Notes: generated by a model not told the origin, from the letters alone. Positions 1 through 7,298 are shown, numbered from the stretch's first letter. The stretch: DNA of 7,973 nucleotides from an uncultured Muribaculaceae bacterium (GCA_910589095.1 CAJUSN010000116.1:1-7973); one strand, 5' to 3'. Numbers and translations: made by a program.

Positions 1-1
1 G

Positions 2-1090
2 CACAGCTATGAAGCGATCACCGGTGCCGGACACGCTGGCAACGGCGGATATTGGATCAACGGCATGACCGCCAACTGGGCCTCCACCACCTTCTACAAG
101 GAGATGCCTCTTGCCGTCAAAGACCGCAACTACCGAAACTCGCTTGCCACCCGACTCGACACAATGCGCTGGGAGCCCCTACTCAACCTATCCCTCTATC
201 CGTCCATCACCGCCGACGAAATCAAGAAACCCTTCAAAGTGACATTCCCGCGAAAAGACGTGCAGCGAGTCAAAACATTCCTCTCCACGCCTCTCGCCAA
301 CACCGAAATCACCGACGTTGCACTCGCGCTCATTGCCGAAACCAACCTCGGACGCGGAAAAGCCACCGACATGCTCTCGATATCCTACACACTCCCCACC
401 GCCGCATCGCGTTCACGAATCACCGACAGCTACCTTCGCCTCGACCGTGACTTGGCCCGGCTTCTGGCTGCCATGCAGCAAGCCACCCGTAAATGGGCTA
501 TAGTACTCGTCGGACTTCCCTCCGACGACGGCACCATCCCCGACGACAAACGGTTCAACACACCCTCCGGCCTGTATTCCGTTAAACGCGCCCTCTCGCT
601 CATGGAAATCCAGCTCATGGCCGTGCACGGTAACGGTAACTGGATCCTCGGCTACCACGACCGTAATTTCTTCCTCAATCGCCAGCTCATAAAGGACCGT
701 GGACTTGACCTCCAAGCATTTCGCCGCGAAGTGGCCGACTTCCTCGGACGCATGGCCGGCATCAGCAATGTGATAACAATCGACGACATCACCGCCTCTC
801 GTGCCGGCGACAATCCCGCCGCACTGAAACGCAACACATCCCTCCCCCATGCCGGCGACGTCATTATTGAAGTGAGCCCCGGATGGCAGATTATCGACGA
901 TGGCACCGGTAAAGCATCCGGTGTCCTCCGCCACAACTGTCCCGCCACGCCAGCCTTCTTCGTGGCCCCCGAACTCAAGCGACTCGACATCACCGAACCG
1001 GTCGACGCCCGGGCAATCGCCCCAACTCTTTCACGTCTTCTCCACATGCGCGCACCAAACGGCGCCTCACTCCCATCCCTTAACTTGTAA
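2..1090 (+). CDS. Alkaline phosphatase family protein, C-terminal part (5' end outside window), probably metal-site-defective
   Basis: The frame is open from base 2, so the ATG at 65 is internal and at least 362 residues of a longer protein are present. Family assignment rests on fold-conserved stretches recognised by eye: an AGHAGNGGYW segment followed by WASTTFYKEMP near the cut end, the YLRLDRDLARLL helix (about residues 144-155 of the fragment), a SPGW segment (about 292-295), and the ending ITEPVDARAIAPTLSRLLHM then RAPNGAS, which is typical of Bacteroidetes type I phosphodiesterase/alkaline phosphatase (PF01663-like) proteins. Such proteins are normally exported and hydrolyse phosphate esters; the signal peptide would lie outside the window. 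The motifs that usually carry the zinc ligands look altered: the DHG motif reads SDDG (about 174-177), and no D-x-x-GH precedes YLRLD. Catalytic activity is therefore doubtful. I am sure of the superfamily, less sure of the function. Confidence 0.8.
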   Translation, partial: HSYEAITGAGHAGNGGYWINGMTANWASTTFYKEMPLAVKDRNYRNSLATRLDTMRWEPLLNLSLYPSITADEIKKPFKVTFPRKDVQRVKTFLSTPLANTEITDVALALIAETNLGRGKATDMLSISYTLPTAASRSRITDSYLRLDRDLARLLAAMQQATRKWAIVLVGLPSDDGTIPDDKRFNTPSGLYSVKRALSLMEIQLMAVHGNGNWILGYHDRNFFLNRQLIKDRGLDLQAFRREVADFLGRMAGISNVITIDDITASRAGDNPAALKRNTSLPHAGDVIIEVSPGWQIIDDGTGKASGVLRHNCPATPAFFVAPELKRLDITEPVDARAIAPTLSRLLHMRAPNGASLPSLNL

Positions 1091-1155
1091 CCGCATTGTA
1101 AAATCTTTTAAGGCTTATTTAATACTCTCCACAAGGAAATGCCGATTTTTTTTGC

Positions 1156-1163
1156 TAATTTTG
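1156..1163 (+). promoter_or_regulatory. Bacteroidetes-type -7 promoter element (TAATTTTG)
   Basis: TAATTTTG matches the Bacteroidetes housekeeping sigma -7 consensus TAnnTTTG exactly. It lies in AT-rich DNA after the phosphatase gene, about 5 nt before the start of a stretch predicted to fold into a self-closing RNA. No good -33 TTTG is visible 19-21 nt upstream, which lowers confidence. Expected initiation is around 1168-1171. It would drive the candidate small RNA and perhaps also recJ, since no equally good element lies between 1165 and 1486. Confidence 0.5.
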
Positions 1164-1167
1164 CGGA

Positions 1168-1400
1168 AACGCTGAAATAGTGCCTTATCTCCACGGTGCG
1201 TCTCTTCTTCTTGATGCACCACACCGGCGGGACCTGCGTGAGGGCCTCCGTCTGGCCGGTAACCTTAAAGCAATGACGATACCATTCATCACGTTGCCTC
1301 AAGTTACTTGTCATTTCCTCGGGATCTGTGCCGTCCACTCTCCTCACTTCGGACGGGAAGCAGCTCCCATCTCCCATGAGGCACTCGTAGCGCGTCCATA
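1168..1400 (+). ncRNA. Candidate structured small RNA, rod-like, possibly a 6S RNA homologue
   Basis: Bounds are approximate. The two ends of this gene-free stretch pair: GGA (1165-1167) with TCC (1395-1397), CGCT (1170-1173) with AGCG (1389-1392), and AGTGCCT (1179-1185) with AGGCACT (1379-1385), separated by small internal loops. Inside lie an 8-bp hairpin, GGTGCGTC (1195-1202) with GATGCACC (1213-1220), one G-U; GGGACCTGC (1229-1237) facing GCAGCTCCC (1360-1368) with one mismatch; and GTAAC (1259-1263) facing GTTAC (1303-1307). Alternative local hairpins (1223-1228 with 1255-1260; 1331-1336 with 1351-1356) compete with some of these. A TAnnTTTG element directly precedes it. The size (about 230 nt), paired ends and wide internal loop near the base resemble 6S RNA, which binds RNA polymerase holoenzyme; that identity is inference. 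I see no U-tract terminator at its 3' end, so it could instead be a long recJ leader. Confidence 0.45.
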
Positions 1401-1421
1401 TATTCTCCTCCCCTTCCCCCC

Positions 1422-1453
1422 TGGCGGACCGGTACTGCGGTACCCATCCGTCA
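1422..1453 (+). other. Hairpin in the recJ upstream region
   Basis: TGGCGGA (1422-1428) pairs with TCCGTCA (1447-1453), one G-U. Inside this, after a 2x2 internal loop, GGTAC (1431-1435) pairs with GTACC (1440-1444) around a TGCG loop. The hairpin ends 33 nt before the recJ start codon and is followed by an A-rich stretch, not by Ts, so it does not look like an intrinsic terminator on either strand. It may be part of the recJ leader or close the 3' end of the upstream RNA. No function is assigned. Confidence 0.4.
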
Positions 1454-1486
1454 CTTAGCGAAAAAAAATAAAAAAGAACTACATAA

Positions 1487-3214
1487 ATGACAAGTAAATG
1501 GAACTACGCACCCCTTACTTACGAAGAGCAGCAGTCCGAGTCGCAGTTAGCTAAGCAATTCTCCAATTGCCCACCCATCAGCCAATTGCTGGTGGAGCGT
1601 GGCATCACGTCGCTTGAGGAGGCCGAGAAATTCTTTCACCCCTCTCTCAAGGATCTCTACGACCCGTTTCTAATGCCCGACATGGACAAAGCTGTCGAGC
1701 GGCTCAACAAAGCTATGGGAAGGAAGGAACGCATCATGGTGTTTGGCGACTATGATGTGGATGGTACCACGGCCGTGGCCCTGGTTTACAAATTTCTCCG
1801 CCAATATTATTCCAACATCGATTACTACATACCCACGCGCTACGATGAGGGCTACGGCATCTCACTCCGAAGCATCGACATGGCTGCCGAGCAGGGTGTA
1901 AAGCTCATCATTGTCCTCGACTGCGGCATCAAAGCAAATGAAGAGATTGCCTACGCAAAATCACTGGGTATCGATTTCATAATCTGCGACCATCACGTTC
2001 CCGACGATGAGTTGCCTCAGGCCGCTGCTATCCTCAACCCCAAACTCGAAGGCAGCACCTATCCCTGCTCCCATCTCTCAGGCTGTGGCGTAGGGTTCAA
2101 ACTGATGCAAGGGTTTGCGAAAAGCAACGGCATCCCCACATCCGACCTCGAAGGTATGCTCGATCTGGTTGCCGTGAGCATCGCCGCCGACATCGTACCT
2201 ATGGTCGATGAAAACCGCATTATGGCCTATCACGGTCTCCGTCGCCTCAACTCCAACCCCAACATGGGCCTGCGCGCCATTATCCGCATCTGCGGACTCA
2301 TGGGCAAGGAAATAACCATCAGCGACGTAATCTTCAAAATAGGCCCCCGCATCAACGCCTCCGGACGCATGCAGAGCGGCGCCGAGGCGGTGGAGCTCCT
2401 CGTGGCCCGCGATGTGGCCGATGCCTTTGAAAAAGGCAAAGCCATCGACCAGTACAACAAGGACCGCAAGGAACTCGACAAGCGCATCACCGAGGAAGCC
2501 AACGCCATCCTCGAACGCCACGGCGAACTCCTCTCCGATCGTAAATCCATTGTCATTTACAACAAAGATTGGCACAAAGGCATCATCGGAATCGTAGCCT
2601 CTCGCCTCACCGAACTTTACTACAAGCCCTCCGTTGTCCTCACGCTCGCCAACGGACTTGCCACCGGTTCAAGCCGTTCGGTTCAAGGATTCGACATCTA
2701 CAAAGCCGTTGACTCCACTCGCGACCTCCTTGAAAACTTCGGTGGTCACCCATACGCCGTCGGGCTCTCGCTGAAAGAGGAAAACATCCCGGAATTCATC
2801 CGCCGATTCGAGGAATATGTAGCCGCCAACATACAGCCCAATCAGCTTGAACCCCAACTTGACATTGACGCCTACATCACATTTTCGCAGATTACACCAA
2901 CGTTTGTCAACACCCTCCGACGCTTCAACCCCTTCGGACCGGGCAATTCCAAACCCGTATTCTGCACACGCGCTGTAATGGATTTCGGCACAAGCAAACT
3001 TGTTGGACGCAACCTTGAGCACATCAAGTTCGAACTCGTGGACGACACAAGCGGAAAAGTCTTCAACGGTATTGCATTCAATATGGCCGAACACTTCCCT
3101 TACATCCACTCCGCCAAGCCCTTCGACATCTGCTACACCATCGAGGACAACAAGCATCAGAGCGCAACTTCGCCAATACAGCTTCTCATCAAGAGCATTC
3201 GCCCACGCAAATAA
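1487..3214 (+). CDS. recJ: Single-stranded-DNA-specific exonuclease RecJ
   Basis: RecJ degrades single-stranded DNA 5' to 3' in the cytoplasm, acting in RecF-pathway recombination, mismatch repair and base-excision repair. The 575-residue length is normal for the family. The DHH phosphoesterase domain shows motif I GDYDVDG (D88, D90, D92), motif II LDCG (D145), motif III CDHHVP (D168, H169, H170) and motif IV ADIVP (D235), which together supply the Mn/Mg ligands. The DHHA1 domain follows, with GPRINASGRM (about 286-295), GIIGIVASRL (365-374) and the GGHPYAVGLSL motif (419-429). A C-terminal OB-like domain fills about 455-575. The start is well placed: an A-rich Bacteroidetes-style initiation region precedes ATG, and the early KWNY segment is typical of Bacteroidetes RecJ. 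There is no Shine-Dalgarno. recQ follows after 24 nt. No key residue is missing. Confidence 0.96.
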   Translation: MTSKWNYAPLTYEEQQSESQLAKQFSNCPPISQLLVERGITSLEEAEKFFHPSLKDLYDPFLMPDMDKAVERLNKAMGRKERIMVFGDYDVDGTTAVALVYKFLRQYYSNIDYYIPTRYDEGYGISLRSIDMAAEQGVKLIIVLDCGIKANEEIAYAKSLGIDFIICDHHVPDDELPQAAAILNPKLEGSTYPCSHLSGCGVGFKLMQGFAKSNGIPTSDLEGMLDLVAVSIAADIVPMVDENRIMAYHGLRRLNSNPNMGLRAIIRICGLMGKEITISDVIFKIGPRINASGRMQSGAEAVELLVARDVADAFEKGKAIDQYNKDRKELDKRITEEANAILERHGELLSDRKSIVIYNKDWHKGIIGIVASRLTELYYKPSVVLTLANGLATGSSRSVQGFDIYKAVDSTRDLLENFGGHPYAVGLSLKEENIPEFIRRFEEYVAANIQPNQLEPQLDIDAYITFSQITPTFVNTLRRFNPFGPGNSKPVFCTRAVMDFGTSKLVGRNLEHIKFELVDDTSGKVFNGIAFNMAEHFPYIHSAKPFDICYTIEDNKHQSATSPIQLLIKSIRPRK

Positions 3215-3238
3215 TCCGCGTTCGCCCTCTCTTTCGCC

Positions 3239-5164
3239 ATGCCTCAGCCTCACCTCTCTGACCCTCGCGAAGTGCTACGCCATTACTGGGGCTACGATGA
3301 CTTCCGCCCCATGCAGTTACCGATCATTGAATCGGTGCTCGGTGGCAACGACACCCTCGGACTCCTCCCCACTGGCGGAGGAAAGTCGCTCACATTCCAG
3401 ATACCGGCCCTAATCCTGCCCGGTATCACCCTTGTGGTCACGCCTCTGATCTCTCTCATGAAGGACCAGGTCGACAACCTCATGCAGCATGGCATCCGCG
3501 CCTCCGCAATACATTCCGGACTCACCCACACCGAACAGAAGCTCGCCATGGACCGCTGCCGCGCCGGTCATGCCAAAATGCTATATCTGTCACCTGAGAA
3601 GTTGCAGACCGACTCATTCATTGACCAACTCCGACAGTTTGAAGTCAGCATGATCGTGGTCGACGAGGCTCATTGCATCTCACAGTGGGGCTACGACTTC
3701 CGGCCCTCCTATCTACGCATAGCCCGCTTGCGTCAACTTTTCCCCGCTGCCGTCATGATGGCCCTGACGGCTTCAGCCACTCCCGAGGTGAGCACCGACA
3801 TAATGGACCGCCTGCAGTTCCGCGGTCGCAGTGTGTTTGCACGCAGTTTCTCGCGCCACAACATCTCATATGTGGTCCGATATGCCGACCACAAGCCTGA
3901 TATGCTCCTACGTGTCCTGCGAGCCACATTCGGGTCGGCCATCGTCTACGTTCGTTCCCGCAAACGCACCCTTGAAATAGCCCGCCTTCTCGCCGCTGAA
4001 GGAATCACTGCCGACTATTACCACGCCGGACTTGACCCTGAAGAGAAAAACTCGCGGCAAAACTCCTGGAAAGAGGGAAAAACACGCGTCATGGTGGCAA
4101 CAAACGCTTTCGGCATGGGTATTGACAAACCCGATGTGCGCACCGTCATACACATCGATCCTCCCTCTTCGCTTGAAGAGTACTATCAGGAAGCCGGACG
4201 TGCCGGACGCGATGGACTCCCCTCCTATGCCGTCGTGATCGCTTCCTCAGCCGACAAGGCAACCCTCACGCGCCGTCTCAACGAAGCTTTCCCCGACAAG
4301 GACACCGTAAAACGCATCTATGAATTGGCAGGAAACTTTCTTGAGGTCCCGGTAGGATGCGGCTACGGACGCATGTACGAATTTGACTTCCGCCTGTTTT
4401 GCGAACGCTTCAAGCTCAATCCGCGAGTCGCCGCCAGTGCGCTGCGCCTGCTCACCAATGCCGGCTATATAGAATATCTCGACGAGGTTACCACCCGCTC
4501 CCGCATTATGGTCACCATGGACAAACAGGAGCTTTACTCTCTGCGCACCGACCCGGTGGCGGACCGCGTTCTCCAGCTAATACTCCGCACCTATACCGGA
4601 CTCTTTGCTGACTATGTCAACATATCAGAAACTGTAATCAGCTCGCGCCTAACCCTCTCCACCCAACAGGTCTATGATGCCCTGCTGACCCTCTCGCGCC
4701 AGCACGCCCTGAGCTACATCCCCCGCAAAACAACCCCCTACATCATCTACACCACCTCACGCGAACTCCCAAAACACATCGGTTTGCCCCGAGCCGTATA
4801 TGAGGATATGCGCTCACGAATGGAGACCCGGCTCAAAGCCATGCGCGAGTTCATCTTCAACAGCTCGGAATGTCGCGTCGCCGGAATGTTGGCCTATTTC
4901 GGAGAGAAATCAGCCGAGCCCTGCGGCAAATGCGACGTGTGCCGCACACACCGCAAAGCTGCCACCACAAATGCCGCAACCGATGCATCACATCTCCGCA
5001 AACAGGTGTTACGCCTGGCCGCACAACCGCGCACCACTACAATTGACTATATAGCCGAACAACTGTCGGTCAAACCGGAACTCCTCATTCCGATTGTCCG
5101 ACAGTTGCTCGACGATGGGCTCCTCCGAGCCTCGGGCTCCGTACTTACCCTCAGGCAGGAGTGA
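3239..5164 (+). CDS. recQ: ATP-dependent DNA helicase RecQ, variant with late zinc cluster and no HRDC domain
   Basis: RecQ helicases unwind DNA 3' to 5' using ATP and supply substrate to RecJ in recombination and stalled-fork repair. The helicase core is complete: motif 0 with FRPMQ (22-26), Walker A PTGGGKS (K49), DEAH (142-145) followed by the aromatic-rich loop CISQWGYDFRPSY, motif III TASAT (177-181), motif IV AIVYVRSRKRT (234-244), motif V ATNAFGMGIDKPDVR (287-301) and motif VI QEAGRAGRDG (317-326; R321, R324). A four-cysteine zinc cluster, C545-x16-C562-x2-C565-x2-C568, has the same internal spacing as in E. coli RecQ but lies much further from motif VI. A winged-helix-like stretch lies before it (about 385-412) and another after it (about 587-640). 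No HRDC domain is apparent in the 641 residues. The gene starts 24 nt after recJ and probably shares its transcript. Its last 14 bp overlap the end of the minus-strand GH97 gene. The symbol is by family; many Bacteroidales carry a second, HRDC-bearing RecQ. Confidence 0.93.
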   Translation: MPQPHLSDPREVLRHYWGYDDFRPMQLPIIESVLGGNDTLGLLPTGGGKSLTFQIPALILPGITLVVTPLISLMKDQVDNLMQHGIRASAIHSGLTHTEQKLAMDRCRAGHAKMLYLSPEKLQTDSFIDQLRQFEVSMIVVDEAHCISQWGYDFRPSYLRIARLRQLFPAAVMMALTASATPEVSTDIMDRLQFRGRSVFARSFSRHNISYVVRYADHKPDMLLRVLRATFGSAIVYVRSRKRTLEIARLLAAEGITADYYHAGLDPEEKNSRQNSWKEGKTRVMVATNAFGMGIDKPDVRTVIHIDPPSSLEEYYQEAGRAGRDGLPSYAVVIASSADKATLTRRLNEAFPDKDTVKRIYELAGNFLEVPVGCGYGRMYEFDFRLFCERFKLNPRVAASALRLLTNAGYIEYLDEVTTRSRIMVTMDKQELYSLRTDPVADRVLQLILRTYTGLFADYVNISETVISSRLTLSTQQVYDALLTLSRQHALSYIPRKTTPYIIYTTSRELPKHIGLPRAVYEDMRSRMETRLKAMREFIFNSSECRVAGMLAYFGEKSAEPCGKCDVCRTHRKAATTNAATDASHLRKQVLRLAAQPRTTTIDYIAEQLSVKPELLIPIVRQLLDDGLLRASGSVLTLRQE

Positions 5165-7262
5165 TTGTTATGGCAAATCCGCCACTGGCGGCCTCTGCTA
5201 TCTTCAGCTTGGTTTTTGAGGTAATGGTTTTCTCCTCTATCACGTAGCTTTGAGGATTGGTTTTATAATGCGCATCCTTTCCGTCACGGTAAATAACTGC
5301 CTTGAACTTCTTGCCCTTGGGAAGGAACGAGAAATCCACGGTGGCCGTGCGGGGCTCCATTCCGTTGGTTCCGCCAACAAACCAGCGTTCCTCTCCTTTG
5401 GCCTTGCGCGCCGTGGTCACATATTCCATCGGCTCAGCCTCCAGATAATAACTCTCATCCCAGTCAAGTGCCACATCCTTTATGAATTGGAATGCGTCTA
5501 TAAACTTCTCATAGGTCTCCGGAACATCCGCGGCCATCTGAAGCGGTGACGACATCGTCACGTAAAGCGACAACTGATTGGCAAGCGTGGTGTTCACCCA
5601 CGACTTATTTTTCGGATTATACTTTGATATATCATTCTCGAAAAGTCCTGGAGTATAATCCATCGGACCGCCTATCAAACGGGTAAACGGAAGTATCGCT
5701 GTGTGTCCTGGCGTGGTGCCTCCAAATGCGTGATATTCCGAGCCTCGCGCGCTCTCGTTGCCTATAAGATTGGGCCAAGTGCGGCAAAGACCCGTCGGAC
5801 GCACTGCCTCATGGGCGTTTACCATGATTTTATAATCAGCTGCTTTCTTTATAGCGTGGAGGTAATGATTGTTGGTCCACTGGCTGTAATGGTTGCTGCC
5901 AGCGGGAATAATATTCCCCACATAACCGCTCTTCACAGCATCATATCCGTTATCTTTCATAAACTTATAAGCTTCATCCATACGGCGCTCATAATTGCGC
6001 ACCGAGCTCGAGGTTTCGTGATGCATGATAAGCTTCACCCCTTTCTCCTTTGCGTAGTCGCGAAGCATGGGCAAATCGAAATCCGGATAAGGTGTGATGA
6101 AATCAAACACCTCATCTTTCTCCTTTCCTGACCAGTCTTCCCAGCCTATGTTCCAACCTTCCACCAACACGGCATCAAATCCATATTTGGCCGCAAAATC
6201 AATGTAACGCTTCACATTTTCGTTCGTGGCTCCATGCTTGCCGTGAGGTTTCGTTTTGGTGTAATCCACGCGGTCAAGATGGATATTGGGCATATCATTC
6301 GTATAGCTCCACTTGCTCATGCGGTTGATCATCTCCCACCACACGCCCACATACTTGCAGGGCTTGATCCAGCTCACATCCTCTATCGCACACGGCTCAT
6401 TGAGATTTAACGTAATGCGAGAGGCAAGTATATCGCGTGCATCATCGCTCACAATCACAGTTCGCCAGGGAGTGGTGCAATCGCTCTGCATGTGCGCTTT
6501 GTCGCCCACGGCATCAGGCGCCAGAAGCGAAGTAAATGTGAGGGTCTCCGGATTCAATCTCAGATGCATCACCGGGTAATCCACCAACGCTGCCTCATGA
6601 AGATTTACGTATAGGCCGTCATCGGTTTTAAGCATCAACGCCGTTTGCACATCATTAGGACCGGTTTTCCCCTGCCAAACATAGGTAGGATTCACAGTGG
6701 AATCATAATGCTTGCTTATCTTGCTGAGGCGGCTGCGGGTGTATTCATACTCCTGCGTGTCGTTATCACCCGGAATCCACCATGCGGTAAGGTCGCCCGG
6801 CATTGCAAATTCAGTAACCTCATCCGTAACGGTAAAATAGCTCAGTTTCTTTTGCATCGGGAACTCATAGCGGAACCCCACGCCGTCATCAAACACTCGG
6901 AAACGCACGTCCATCTCCCTTTTCGTCGACGGTTGTTTCAGTTTCACAGCCATCTCCTTGTAATGATTTCGGATTTGTGATTCCTCACCCCACACTGGTT
7001 TCCAGGTTTCATCTACCGTCAGTGTATCAACCCCTGCAATGGTGAAGCCATCCGTGAGGTCGCCACCCGACTTCAATTTCAATCCGAGACGTGACGGCTT
7101 GATCACATCCTTACCCTTATAGGTAATTGCATACTGAGGCTCACCGGTTTGCGTGAGTGTAAAGTCAAGGACAACATTGCCGTCGGGTGAGCTCACTGTT
7201 TCAGCTCCCGCGCCGACAAATCCCATCAACAGCGCCATTGCGCCGCATATTGTCTTTTTCAT
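5151..7262 (-). CDS. Secreted glycoside hydrolase family 97 alpha-glucosidase (SusB-like)
   Basis: GH97 enzymes of the SusB type hydrolyse terminal alpha-glucosidic bonds of malto-oligosaccharides in the periplasm, inverting the anomeric centre. The ATG at 7262 was chosen because it begins a signal peptide (MKKTICGAMALLMGFVGAGA, likely cut before E21). An in-frame ATG 25 codons upstream would run across the promoter. The 703-residue protein has an N-terminal beta-sandwich (about 22-285), a (beta/alpha)8 barrel (about 300-580) and a C-terminal beta domain (about 600-703). Barrel motifs are VLVEGWNIGWEDW (365-377), HHETS (E416), NAHEA (E485), GNESARGSEY (E503, E509) and GGPMDYTPG. From memory of SusB, its base residues E439 and E508, acid E532 and Ca ligands E194, E508, E526, E532 all map here with a constant offset of 23 (E416, E485, E509, E171, E503). 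This supports an inverting, Ca-dependent enzyme. No lipobox and no sus partner genes are seen here. The end overlaps recQ by 14 bp. Confidence 0.93.
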   Translation of the reverse strand: MKKTICGAMALLMGFVGAGAETVSSPDGNVVLDFTLTQTGEPQYAITYKGKDVIKPSRLGLKLKSGGDLTDGFTIAGVDTLTVDETWKPVWGEESQIRNHYKEMAVKLKQPSTKREMDVRFRVFDDGVGFRYEFPMQKKLSYFTVTDEVTEFAMPGDLTAWWIPGDNDTQEYEYTRSRLSKISKHYDSTVNPTYVWQGKTGPNDVQTALMLKTDDGLYVNLHEAALVDYPVMHLRLNPETLTFTSLLAPDAVGDKAHMQSDCTTPWRTVIVSDDARDILASRITLNLNEPCAIEDVSWIKPCKYVGVWWEMINRMSKWSYTNDMPNIHLDRVDYTKTKPHGKHGATNENVKRYIDFAAKYGFDAVLVEGWNIGWEDWSGKEKDEVFDFITPYPDFDLPMLRDYAKEKGVKLIMHHETSSSVRNYERRMDEAYKFMKDNGYDAVKSGYVGNIIPAGSNHYSQWTNNHYLHAIKKAADYKIMVNAHEAVRPTGLCRTWPNLIGNESARGSEYHAFGGTTPGHTAILPFTRLIGGPMDYTPGLFENDISKYNPKNKSWVNTTLANQLSLYVTMSSPLQMAADVPETYEKFIDAFQFIKDVALDWDESYYLEAEPMEYVTTARKAKGEERWFVGGTNGMEPRTATVDFSFLPKGKKFKAVIYRDGKDAHYKTNPQSYVIEEKTITSKTKLKIAEAASGGFAITITPA

Positions 7263-7290
7263 GCAAAAAAATGTATATGAGTTGTTTTCG

Positions 7291-7298
7291 CAAAGATA
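7291..7298 (-). promoter_or_regulatory. -7 promoter element (TATCTTTG) of the GH97 gene
   Basis: Read on the minus strand this is TATCTTTG, an exact match to the Bacteroidetes TAnnTTTG consensus, ending 28 nt before the chosen GH97 start codon at 7262. Transcription would begin around 7283-7287, giving a short leader of about 20-25 nt. The upstream -33 region is T-rich (near 7318-7323) but lacks a perfect TTTG at 19-21 nt spacing. This placement also supports the ATG at 7262 over the upstream in-frame ATG at 7337, which would lie before the transcript start. Confidence 0.6.

Noticed and set aside
413..934. 173-codon minus-strand open frame inside the phosphatase-family gene
   Set aside because: Antisense shadow of a well-supported coding frame; no family features.
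65..1090. The ATG at 65 as the true start of the phosphatase-family gene
   Set aside because: The frame is open back to base 2 and the upstream codons (HSYEAITGAGH and on) fit the family, so the gene is cut by the window edge.
1091..1155. Intrinsic terminator after the phosphatase-family gene
   Set aside because: The region is AT-rich but I see no stable stem followed by a T-tract.
1108..1377. 89-codon open frame on the minus strand in the recJ upstream interval
   Set aside because: No recognisable domain, and it lies over the promoter element and the RNA helices. Its composition is that of random translation of a structured region.
1168..1400. The structured interval as RNase P RNA, tmRNA, SRP RNA or a tRNA
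   Set aside because: I found no RNase P core sequence (GAGGAAAGTCC type), no tRNA-like CCA end or T-loop, and no SRP GGUCAGG...AGCAG pair. A short GGGAAGCAG match at 1355-1363 lacks its partner strand.
1180..1458. 92-codon open frame on the plus strand in the same interval
   Set aside because: No domain, signal peptide or plausible initiation region. It coincides with the paired segments of the RNA candidate.
2078..3253. Long minus-strand open frames (165 and 194 codons) inside recJ
   Set aside because: Shadows caused by GC-rich third positions. The plus frame carries all the RecJ motifs.
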